Assembly (NCBI RefSeq): GCF_963676685.1
Contig: NC_092356.1
Span: forward strand, 22,245,750 to 22,309,749
Reading direction: 5' to 3'
DNA: 64,000 nucleotides
DNA from: Mytilus edulis
Lineage: Eukaryota > Mollusca > Bivalvia > Mytilida > Mytilidae
The position numbers and the translations under genes are program-made. The notes beneath the pieces were generated by a model that did no database searches, had not been told where the DNA came from, and saw only the letters and a program-made list of their open reading frames with translations. Within the stretch, counting starts at the first letter, position 1, and each line of letters opens with the position of its first letter. Of the stretch, positions 42,881-54,900 are shown piece by piece.

Positions 42881-45800
42881 TTTTATTGTTGTCCTTTTCT
42901 CATTACAGAAGACCGCATGTGTCTATCACTAGCTGTTTTCGAGAAATAGTCATTTGAAAATTTTAAAAAATAAAATCCCATGCGCATTTTGCCATTTGGA
43001 AAATATAAATGACATGTAAATACAGATTTTCGGTAATGAAATATTTCATACAATTGTTCTTTGATATCGTAGCCAAATGACAGGAGATAATAAACTAGGT
43101 ACAGATTTCTATTGAGCACTACTTCCTATGTGCAACTTCAAAAGTTTTGGATAGTTCGACCATCATTTAAGGTTCTTGGTCATATTTTATTATTTAAAAA
43201 ATAAAAGTATGAAAAAAATGTCCAATTAGTTATAAATTACATAATTGCCAGCTAGATGATAACAATGGCAGAATATTCCAGCATTTATTGGGTAGAACAC
43301 AAATCTAGGGTGCTCGCATCAAGCAGCTTGACTTGTTAAAAACCAAGAAAGATATGTAACTCAATTTTAATGTATACTTCTCATTTTATAAAACTTTTCA
43401 TAAAACCAGGTGTGCATGCACAGTATAAAAGATATTGCAAGGTGTGATCATTTCAATTCTGATAACACCAAATATCTTAAAACTTATGTATAGCAACTAA
43501 TTACATGATGTATAATATATTGATAATTTGTCGACAAGAAAAAAAGGTGTCTAAAAAAAACAATATTTAGTTTAGGACGCTGTCAAAAAAGGCAATAACA
43601 CCACATATAAACAGAACTGCCATATACAATGTATAATACATAGCTTTAATCAAAGCGCGAAAGCGCTGTAAAGGCAGTTAATTACAGTTTGTGTGTATTT
43701 CTAGTCCAGTTATATCATTATCTTCCATAGAACAGAGGTGGTTTGTAGTATGTATAATACATAGCTTTAAAAACAATAACTAGAGAAAAAATTAGTTACT
43801 AATTCAATACTTTTATTGCATGTATAATTTAGTTTTTCAAGAATATCTCCTTAATAAATTTTAAAAAAAGCTTAATAAACAAAAACAGCAAAAATTCAAT
43901 GCTAGAAATGATTGTGATGTTTATTATTGTAAAACTTGTTGTTAAAATAAAGACAGAATTTTAAATTCAACAATATCATTTATACATTTTTCTGAATTCA
44001 AAATAAATAATCTTTTAATCTTTTAATTTTGTCAGTTGTTCAACAACAGCTATAATAATTGCACACAAACATTACTGGTGTTACAGTATTGTCTTTAGAC
44101 TTGCATATACCAACAATAAACTGAATAAAAAATTTTTTTTTTTTCTTTTTTGCCCTTCAGAACAGAATGTCCATTCATTTTCATTAAGAAGTTTGAATTA
44201 CTCTTTGGTATCTTTTGCTTCTCTTTTTTTAAATAATTAAATACAGAGAATAAGCATTTGGAAAACAAATTAACAAAAATTTAAATAAATCAGTACAGGC
44301 AATCAGAAATATACAACATGTATATATATATAGAGATCAGAGTCTATCTCAAATTGAGGGTAAATTATATGGCCTTCTGTTTCAATCCTTAACATCACTG
44401 AAGAGACATTTATTGTCGAAATCCGGATCTGGTGTACAAAAAAAAATATATTGACACCTTATGGTTGTGGTATATCCTGGCCACAAGTTTATTGTTTTCC
44501 GTTTAGTATTAAATTTATATTAAGATCCATTTTGTTAAATCTTGTGATCAATTTTATTTGGCAATCGCCAATGGCAGTCAGCAGGGTTACAGGACATCAG
44601 TTGTTCGACCTGTTAGTCAAATGCGTTTTGTTTAAATATACTTTTTCACTTTTTTGGTCTTTTGGAAAATGTTGTTTGTGCTGTATTTAGACCCTTCTAC
44701 AATGAAATTTGTTTTACATGCACAAGTATAAAAATTGCTGTTTTTATCCAACGCAATCATAGGTTTGAACGTAGTTTTCAATTTAGACTCGTATATATAT
44801 AATATATATATGCTTTCTATTTGGAATCAAATAAATTATACATTTTCGAATTACTGTAAGACAGGTAAATCTGATTAATCTATATTTATATACATATTAA
44901 AATTCATATTAATGTTAACATATGCACCAAATTAACCATAGAAAACAAATGTAGAAAAACATCACACATCTAACATATCTCTTTCATTGTCCTACATCAG
45001 ATAAAGACAATCATATCATACATTTTTTTAGTTTTGCTAATACCCAAGTAAATAAACAGTAATCAAAGAGCTGAATAGCTCTGAGGGGAAAGACGGCCCT
45101 TGTTTCTATTTAATTATTTTTTTTGGAAAGGGGGGGTGTATCTTTTGATAGTCTTCATATAAAGAATGATAAAAGAGAACAGCTAGAACATGCAGAAAGG
45201 TTGACAATATTGAAATCAATTGTTGTTTATGTAATTTCATTTCCTTAGTTTAGGATTCAATTTGTACCAATGGAAGAGATCTGCATCTTCTAAATCTAAA
45301 CATTTGATTAAAGTTGATAGTTAATTATCTAAAATTCAACTGAATTCTGTCTTTTCACAACAACTACAGTATTTTTTGAAATCTTGATTGTTTACCACTG
45401 AACTGCAGGCTAGGGCCATTTTCCATTTTTTGTGACAGTACTCTTGGATTTTTTCTTTTTTTCTTAAGAAAGTGTGGACTGAAAAATCTATTCAGTTTTA
45501 AATTTCCATTGATAAAGTTCCCAGTTACAACTCCTATCACAGGGAAACAGGCACTAATAAAAAACAATATGATTGTTGGTACACAAAAATTTAGCTTTAA
45601 TGGAAGACTACTAATCCAATGAAATGTCACATTTCAAGTGTTTAAATACATTAACTTTTATTTTAGTGGATAATTACTCATCAGTTGAGGTGCTCCTGAA
45701 TTGGAGGAAGATTCTCAAAACAGAATTTTGACAGAAAAAATCAATAAAATCGTTTCTCTCCCCTATCTCATGTAACCCCACGATCTTTGTTTACTTTGAA

Positions 45801-46461
45801 AGTTGCTGACCTACAAATTAAAGTATTGCATGTTGATGTTTGAATCATCTACAGCAAACAATATTATGTTTAGATTTAGCAAATACCAATTTGTAATTAG
45901 TGCACGATCTCTGGGAATGATTTAAATAACCACTGAAGAATATCCCTGCTTCTGGTGGCATTCCAAGAATGACGTCACTATAAAATACAATGTAGGTTGG
46001 AAATATTTAGAATATCTCGTCATACTGATTTTTCCGGATTGTAAAAGAAACGTAAATAGTGTAATGGAGAGCTCAAGATACGATAATTTCGTTAGAAACA
46101 GAAGGGAAATGTGTAAAAAAGTGTTTAAAGTCAAACTATTCATTTCTGGGTCTCTTTCTCTTCAATCTAAGTAAGATTTGTTGGGGGGTTTTCCATACTA
46201 TAAAAACAAAATGAATGATGTGAGGGAATGTCACTCTGGTCAACCCCATAGGGGATTGACGGCTTGAGGCCGTCTTTCCCCAAAAACTTATATAATAATT
46301 CTAATGTACATATATTGGTTTTTATGTTGCCCAGTGTAATAAAAATTACCATCAGCTTATGCGATGATATATACAATATAACACGATTATTTTATGCTGA
46401 AATAAAACATTTTGATTTTCATAAAGTCAAGGCCAGGGTAGGGTCACAGAGTTTGTGAAAA

Positions 46462-46510
46462 GTGTCAGTCCTCAGGATTTCACCACCAAAATTTTGCATA
46501 GGACTGACAC
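46462..46510. other. Perfect 11-bp hairpin
   Basis: gtgtcagtcct at 46462-46472 pairs with aggactgacac at 46500-46510 around a 27-base loop. Function unknown; it could be the end of a small repeat. Confidence 0.5.
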
Positions 46511-46642
46511 AATTTTAGTATTTTTCAATAGATTAATAGTGAGGACCAGCAGATTTTCTTCAAGGACCACCAGGGGAAAAAAGATTTCGCGAACTCTGGG
46601 GACCGCAAATTGAAGAAATCTTACTTGTTTGAATACAACTGA

Positions 46643-47334
46643 GGCCAAATAAAAATATATGTGTGGTTCCAGTAACCCGACCGACCCTAGTTAAAACCCC
46701 CTGACCCTAGAACTTTTTTTTTCATTTCTGAAAAATAAATTTTCAAACGATCAAATTTTGAGGATTGTGAATTAAAATAATTAAATTCATAGATTTCTGT
46801 CATCTGAATTTCCATCACAAGTATCTGTTATGGCTAAAATGCAACAATTCATAACAGAATGCAACAAAATTAACTAAAAACGTATCATGACTGAGGCCCC
46901 TCATGGGGGGGTCCTAGTAATCACATAATCACCATTTTTTTGCCAATATAATCACATAATCATTAAATATTTGCTTATCTTTAGTAATCAAATAATCATA
47001 AACTAAAAATACAGTCCTAGGTAATCAAATAATCATGAAATATTTGGCTTAATAATCAAATAATCATTAAAAAAACGGCCAAGTAATCACATAATCAAAA
47101 ACCCCATGAGGGCCCTCATGACTGTTTATTTTACAACCAAACACATGTAAAAATGGTGGACTTCCGGTTGGGGCGTGTATAATACCGGAAACAATTTCGG
47201 TAAACACACGATTTTTTTCCGGATTTTGACATTCAAAAAAAAAAATTTTAAAAAAAAATTAAAAATTTGCCGACCTACCGACCCTATTTTTTAAAAGTAT
47301 GTAACTGGAACCACACATATATTTTTATTTGGCC
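46643..47334. mobile_element. Harbinger-like MITE with long inverted ends
   Basis: Left end ggccaaataaaaatatatgt followed by gtggttccagtaac; the right end is its near-perfect reverse complement over at least 33 bp (47301-47334). TGA flanks both ends. A TNA target and GG-starting ends fit PIF/Harbinger. About 470 bp once the nested insertion is removed. No transposase. Confidence 0.8.
46894..47116. mobile_element. hAT-like MITE nested in the Harbinger-like MITE
   Basis: Ends aggcccctcatgggg and, inverted, agggccctcatgggg (14 of 15 identical), flanked by the exact 8-bp duplication CATGACTG at 46886-46893 and 47117-47124. The body repeats taatcacataatca and taatcaaataatca several times. It is 223 bp. 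Confidence 0.88.
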
Positions 47335-48744
47335 TGAGCTAGTTTGATATAATAACCAAGTGTTAATCAAACTAAAAATCAGTGCTTTCCCACAATGAAA
47401 ATATTGTCATATGATAAATATGAATAAAATAATCCCTCACTGGTTGAAGCAAGAACATTATGATAACATGCTGAAATATTTACATGTTTGTCATATTTTT
47501 TAACTATATTTCGATGTTATTTAGCTTATCAATAGCACATCAAAATATGTGTAAAATTCCAAAAATGTTATTCCTGATTTTAATCAGCAGTTTTATAATT
47601 TAAATAATCTAATACTTTTCGAACAACAAAAGTAAAATTCTTATTCTTGAAACCATTATAAAAATATTTCTGTATTCTAATTCTTTACTGCTTTAACATT
47701 TAAAACCTGTTTCGATGTTTTAACTTTAATATTTATTTACAAAAAAGAAACAATAGCATACATTTTTGGTAAATTTCAGTTCACTTTTAGTACTATATAT
47801 ATTATATTATAAAATAAGTCATCAATTCTTTAAGCCACTCAACTCAAGACCATAATATTTCTTTCAGTGGTTCAAATTTATCATTATATTCAGTCTGACA
47901 TGAACAAATCAAAGCTTGACTATACAAGTTTTGTTATTTCATACACATTTCATGGAATACTTAAAACTAAATGTATATGGCACAAGTGTTATCCCAACTT
48001 TCACTATTGCTGCAGCAATGTCTCGATGTTTAATCTTAACATGCTTAACTGTATACTTTTTTAGAGCTAGTTGCGTAACTGTTGCTTAACTGACACAGTT
48101 TTTCAGACTTATGACAGAAAACCAAAAAAAATTAGCTTTTTTTGCTGATTTTTTTATTCAAGCACCTCTGATGAGTCTTCGGAAGACAAGTATGCTTTAG
48201 TCAAATTAGGCAGAATCTTGGGAGGGGATGGGTTGTTTTTTATTAAATGCTCTTTAACTTTGCATGTGGCAATGAGGTTTGTATTCAAACGAAATTAATC
48301 TGTCATACAGCATGTACAGTGTAGGTTTTAGTGACTTGAAACGCAGAATACAATACCTGAAAATATTCACACTGAGTACAAGTATACTTATAATTAAACA
48401 CAAATCTAACAAACAAACATATTTTTGTCGCGTTTATAGACATAATATTCTGAGGGTTTCTTCACTCAGGCCAGACAAATATATACTCGATTCCTGACTC
48501 AAGGAAAAAAAGGATAGGTAGGTAACTAAAGTTCATTATTCTGATTAATATTTTATAAAGATAATAATATGGAAATACTCTTTAGTTAAACAGTGCCTAT
48601 CCATTTTGGTAGCCATAAAAAATAAAATACTAGGTAGGGAGACAGGAAACAGAAATGTATTTTCTTTGGCCTTATCGATCAACAACTCATTCACCCTTTT
48701 ACATCCTCCATCAGCCATTTTGATACAATCGTACAAAAACAGAT

Positions 48745-48929
48745 TTACGGAGATGGCATGCATTTCAGCCTCTCAAACGCTGCCTTTTCTAACCCTTCTC
48801 TATAGTTTGGATGTGCTAATTTGATCAGTTCATAAGCTCTTTGTCGTAGATTTTTACCGAAAAGGTTGCATATTCCGTATTCTGTTACGATGTAATGAAC
48901 ATGTGCTCTAGTGGTTACCACACCAGCCC
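48745..48929 (-). CDS. CoA-transferase exon g (terminal)
   Basis: 185 nt including TAA. GAGVVTTRAHVHYIVTEYGI and NLFGKNLRQRAYEL, the conserved C-terminus. A minus-strand AATAAA lies at 48239-48244, about 500 nt downstream. Confidence 0.93.
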
Positions 48930-51900
48930 CTGTAAAATAATAAAAAATAACATACTACAAATTCTCAAATAACAGGGTGAATAAAAAGCAATATAATTGG
49001 TACAATTAAAATTAATATATAATTGACAGTCGCAAAGGAAGATACCACTATCTCAAATATTACTTTAATAATGACTTGTTGATATATTTAGCACAAATAC
49101 TTGATGCATGCACTATGTAAAATTAAAGTCATCTTCCAGACAAATAAAATTGAGAATAGAAATGGGGAATGTGTCAAAGAGACAACAACCCGACCAAATA
49201 AAAAACAACAGCAGAGGGTCACCAACAGGTCTTCAATGTAGCGAGAAATTCCTGCACCCGGAGGCGTCCTTCAGCTGGCCCCTAAACAAATATATACTAG
49301 TCCAGTGATAATGAACGCCATACTAATTTCCAAATTGTACACAAGAAACTAAAATTAAAATAATACAAGACTAACAAAGGCCAGAGGCTCCTGACTTGGG
49401 ACAGGCGCAAAATGCGGCGGGGTTAAACATGTTTGTGAGATCTCAACCCTCCCCCTATACCTCTAACCAATGTAGTTAAGTAAACGCATAACAATACGCA
49501 CATTAAAATTCAGTTCAAGAGAAATCTGAGTCTGATGTCAGAAGATGTAACCAAAGAAAATAAACAAAATGACAATAATACATAAATAACAACAGACTAC
49601 TAGCAGTTAACTGACATGCCAGCTCCAGACTTCAATTAAACTGACTGAAAGATTATGATTTCATCATATGAACATCAGGCACAATCCTTCCCGTTAGGGG
49701 TTTAGTATCATACCATCATAACATATATGAGAAGAACATAACCCGTGTCATGCCAACAACTGTTTTTTAGAATAAATGTGTTTAGTTCCAATGCAAAGAC
49801 CTTATCAGTGACTCAATATTAACGCCAAAATATGCAATCTTTAATGACTTGACAACAGTATCGTAATTATATCCCTTCTTAATAAGTCTATTCAAAGGTT
49901 TTGTAAGTTTCTGAGGTGAATACTGACACCTTTGTGCTTTATAAAGAATATTACCATAAAAAATTGGATGTGAAATACCTGAACGTATTAGAAGTATGGT
50001 TATACAAATATGCACCATTTGGTAACTTGAATATCTAAGTATATATTTACTTTCAGTGATAAATTTCTTAACATGCTTCATAATTAAGGGGATTGAATGC
50101 CTGAATGTATATACTTGTATAGTTGTATTTTTAGAGAAGTATTAAGAAAGATTATGATATCAAAACCTTCAACTACCAAGCTACCCAGCTACCTACTCGA
50201 AACTCCTTACACCAACTAAATTAGTTATTATTATATTATTGTTTAATCCTTACCAGGTTTAAGTGAAGGAACAATTCTTGAAGTTATATTATCTCCCCTG
50301 GTAGCTGTAGAGGGACATGCTACAACAGGTACACCTTCCCCGTCCAAACTCAAGGCAGCTCCTCTAATAAAATCTACCTGACCTCCAAATCCTGCAGGTA
50401 AAATAAATCATGTATGTACCTCAAACAAGGTAAATCAAAAGTATAAAAAATCTATAAAATAGGGTCTACAAACACATTTATGGAATGACCCATTACACAT
50501 AGATCAAATTTATTAGTTCAGTAATTAAATACTCTCTTGTTTTTGTTTATTTGTCTTCTGATTGAGTTCAGCCATTTCAATTGATATTTTATAGTGTGTC
50601 TTTCTGTGTTGTAATGTTTCACTATTATTTCAGGTCAGGCACCTATTAAACATTTAAAACCTACATTTGTTTACACCTGTCCTGTCAAGAACCTGATGTT
50701 CAGTGGTTAGCCTTTGTTGTTGTGGTTCATAAGTGTTTCTTGTTTATTATATAGATTAGACAGTTTGTTTTCCTGTTTGAATGGTTTTACACTAGTCATT
50801 TTTGGGGCCCTTTATAGCTTGCTGTTTGGTGTGAGTCATGGCTCTGTTTTGAAGACCATACTTTGACCTATAATTGTTTACTTTTACAAATTGTGACTTG
50901 GATGGAGAGTTGTCTCATTGGCACTCATACCACATCTTCTTATATCTATGTTAGCCTGTCAGACCTATTTATAGACACCTTCTTACCTGTAAAATTGTAT
51001 TCTCAGCAAATTTCAAGCAAATAAAAATAACTTCTGGACGATTCATATACATTTTTTACTGTCTATTAATTTTGCCACTCTTTTAGTGTTTTTTCATCAA
51101 CTGTTCTATACTCTTCCTTTATTAAATTTTTTATTGAATTTGCCATAGTTGGTTTGTTAAGTTTTATTTTTTAAGCAAACCAAGTTCTCAATAACAGTAA
51201 GAATATCAATAAAAAGAAAATTTATATAATTATATAAAAAATCAATATACTTGAGAATCCAGTATACTTCAGTTTTATTCACAACATTCCCACTTAAGCA
51301 TTACCCTGAAGAGGGAGACTGCCAAGTTTTACAGCAAATGTTTTCCGGCAAATTAATAATGTCTGATTAACATGAAAAAAATGCAGAGCTCTGTCCTATT
51401 TCACAAGTACCACCTGACTTGTTTTAGAAAATTTACCTGTATATATCATAGAACCAATGGAATCTGCACACACTTGGCCAGTGAGGTCTATTTCCAGACA
51501 TGTATTAATGGCTGTAACTCTGGGATTCTGACAGATTAGTGATATATTGTTTGTAAAACTACAATCACACAGAGCTGAAACAGAAACAAAGTCAATTTAT
51601 TATAAGAACTCATTATCCACATTTTTTAACATGATTAAGTAGCCATGGGAATGTCAGTCCAGTATAATTTTTTTACTATTCCCTTAAATGGCTCATTTGA
51701 AAAAAAATATTCTAAAAGCAAAACAAATGATATTTGTTTAAATATTTTGTATTATACAGTAAATTACCAAGTTTTTTAATATTATTTAACAGTCTATCCT
51801 TCAAATTGCAAATCTGTCTCCAAATTTGCAGATTTATAAAAATAACTTGACTGATTTTTCACTGTGATTGTACAATCCAAGATGATAGTATACCATGTAT

Positions 51901-54900
51901 CTACCTTAAGTGTAAGATTTCTAGAAAATTTGCATTATTTTGTTATCCTATTTTCCCTTCATAAAACTATTTTCTTTTGAAATCTGTATTATATCTTTCT
52001 ATTTTATTCATGGGTATATCTTGAGATGTTTTTGTTGACTTCCTCATGGTATACTTCAAAGACCTCTTAAGATTCAAATGATAATTGTTTGTTTTCATTG
52101 ACATTCATTGTAAAAATTGTTCATTCAAGATTTATCAGAAAACATAACTAGAGGCTCTCAAGAGCCTGTATCGCTCACCTGATTCTACTTGGGTTTTTGA
52201 AATCATATAAAAAGAAAAATTTGGCTACAAAGTAACAACACTTGACCAGCACCTTATTAAGAAAGGAACATTTATGCTATTTTTGGTTTCATTCAATTCA
52301 GTGGTTCTCTAAAAGAATATCTCCCATAGGGTCCTATGTTAAATCAAGTCCCCTGCTAGACGCCACCTTGGTTGATGGATTGGCTACAAAGTAACAACAC
52401 TTGTCAGCATGTTATAAGGAACATTTATGCCATGTTCAGTTTTATTCCATTCTGTGGTTCTCTAAAAGAAGTCATCTTGGATGATGGATTGGCTACAAAG
52501 TAACAACACTTGGTCAGCACCTTATAAGGTAAGTTCATGCCATGTTTGGTTTCATTCCATTCAGTGATTCTCTAAAAGAAGTCATTTGTATGCATTTCCC
52601 ATACGGTAAAATGTTAAACTAGGTCCCCCACTTGCGGCCATCTTGGATGATGGAATCGGCTACAAAGTAACAACACTTGGTCAGCACCTTATAAGGAACA
52701 TTCATGCCATGTTTGGTTTCATTCCATTCAGTGGTTCTCTAAAAGAAGTCCACTTGTATTTTTGTCCATCTGATGAGTTAAGCCTTTTTCAACTGATTTT
52801 TATAGTTAATTCTTATGTTGTACTGTTATACCACTGTCCCAGGTTAGGGGGAGGGTTGGGATCCCGTTAACATGTTTAACGCCGCCACATTATTTATGTA
52901 TGTGCCTGTCCCAAGTCAGGAGCCTGTAATTCAGTGGTTGTCGTTTATTTATGTGTTACATATTTGTTTTTCGTTCATTTTTTTACATAAATAAGGCCGT
53001 TAGTTTTCTCGTTTGAATTGTTTTACATTGTCTTATCGGGGCCTTTTATAGCTCACTATGCGGTATGGGCTTTGCTCATTGTTGAAGGCAGTACGGTGAC
53101 CTATAGTTGTTAATGTCTGTGTCATTTTGGCCCTTTGTGGATAGTTATCTCATTGGTAATCATACCACATCTTCTTTTTTTATATCATTCGTATGCATTT
53201 CCCATAGGGTTCTATGTTAAACTAAGTTCCTCGCTGGCGGCCATCTTGGATGATGGATCAGCTACTTAGTAACAAGACTTGGTCAGCACCTGATAGGGAA
53301 CATTCATGCCATGTTTGGTTTTATTCCATTCAGTGGTTCTCTAAAAGAAGTCATTTGTATGCATTTCCCATAGGGTCCTATGTTAAACTTAGTCCCCCAC
53401 TGGCGGCCATCTTGAATGATGGATTGGCTACAAAGTAACAACACTTGGTCAGCACCTTATAAGGAACATTCATGCCATGTTTGGTTTTATTCCATTCAGT
53501 GGTTCTCTAAAAGAAGTCATTTGTATGCATTTCCCGTAGGGTCCAATGTTAAACTAAGTCCCCCGCTGGCGGCCATCTTGGATGATGGAATCAGCTACAA
53601 AGTAACAACACTTGGTCAGCACCTTATAAGGAACATTTATGCCATGTTTGGTTTCATTCCATTCAGTGGTTCTCTAAAAGAAGTCATTTGTATGCATTTC
53701 CCATAGGGTCCTATCTTAAACTAAGTCCCCCGCTGGAGGCCATCTTGGATGATGGATCAGCTACAAAGTAACAACACTTAGTCAGCACTAGTACTGTATA
53801 AGGAACATTCATGTCATGTTTGGTTTCATTCCATTCAGTGGTTCTCTAAAAGAAGTCATTTGTATGCATTTCCCATAGGGTCCAATGTTAAACTAAGTCC
53901 CCCACTGGCGGCCATCTTGGATGATGGATCGGCTACAAAGTAACAACACTTGGTCAGCACCTCATGAGGAACATTCAAGCCATGTTTGATTTTATTCCAT
54001 TCAGTGGTTCTCTAGAAGAAGTTTAAAATGTAAAAAGTTAACAACGACGACGGATGACATCGGACGACGACGACGGACGACGGAGACGGACGACAGACGC
54101 CAAGTGATGAGAAAAGCTCACTTGGCCCTTCGGGCCAGGTGAGCTAAAAATCAGTTTTGCAACAAAATCAGTTCCACATCATGTTTTCTTCTGTCTTTTT
54201 CTCAAAAATTGGACCCATATCATATATATGCAAAAATGTAAAACATAAAAACAAGTATTTCTTATCAAATCTTTCTTAAAATATTGCAATACCAACTAAA
54301 AATATTTCTAGTAAAATGTACACTTCTACTTGAAGTAGAATTAATATAGGTTTACAAACTCTTCTAAATGTCACAACTGTTATTGTAGTATGCATTGTAT
54401 AAAATTATCATAAATGTATACATATTCAAACAACCCAATCACAGTGTTGCAACAGAGTCAAGTTTCTAAAAACTCAATATCATTACTTCTACTACAAAAG
54501 AACTTACCTACAAAAGAATTATCGTCTAGGAAATCATACAATCTTTTTGTTCCTAGTGCGAATGCACTGACAATTTTTCCTGTTTGTATAGTTTTATTAG
54601 CGTTGGTTATTGCCCCTTTCTCAACAAGATCAATGACACCATCACTAAACATTTCAGTATGGATACCTAAATTTTTGTGATGACTTAATTTATCAAATAC
54701 AGCATTTGGCAGGGATCCAATACCTAAAAAATTAAATAAAAAATATGCATACAATCATGGAGTTATTACAGTTGCTGTCTTAAATTTATTTTGGTTCACA
54801 AATACCTTTTCATCTTGGATTTTTACTTCTAGGATTAATTCTGGTAATTTTGGATTCATTATTTTGGTTGATACAGTCATGAAACATTATATTTTCTCAT

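Larger units (their letters stand above)
38442..48744. other. Intergenic region between unit C and the CoA-transferase gene
   Basis: About 10 kb with no supported gene. It contains repeat fragments at 40160-40590, a foldback element at 41088-41718, a repeat at 41970-42180, a minisatellite at 42410-42880, and a MITE nest at 46643-47334. The stretches 38500-40150, 42900-46450 and 47340-48740 hold only AT-rich sequence without a recognisable feature. Confidence 0.55.

Noticed and set aside
53250-53706. Overlapping ORFs with repeated 'HSCHVWFYSIQWFSKRS' text
   Set aside because: Translation of the 168-bp array; repeats at the DNA level in several frames, no gene.
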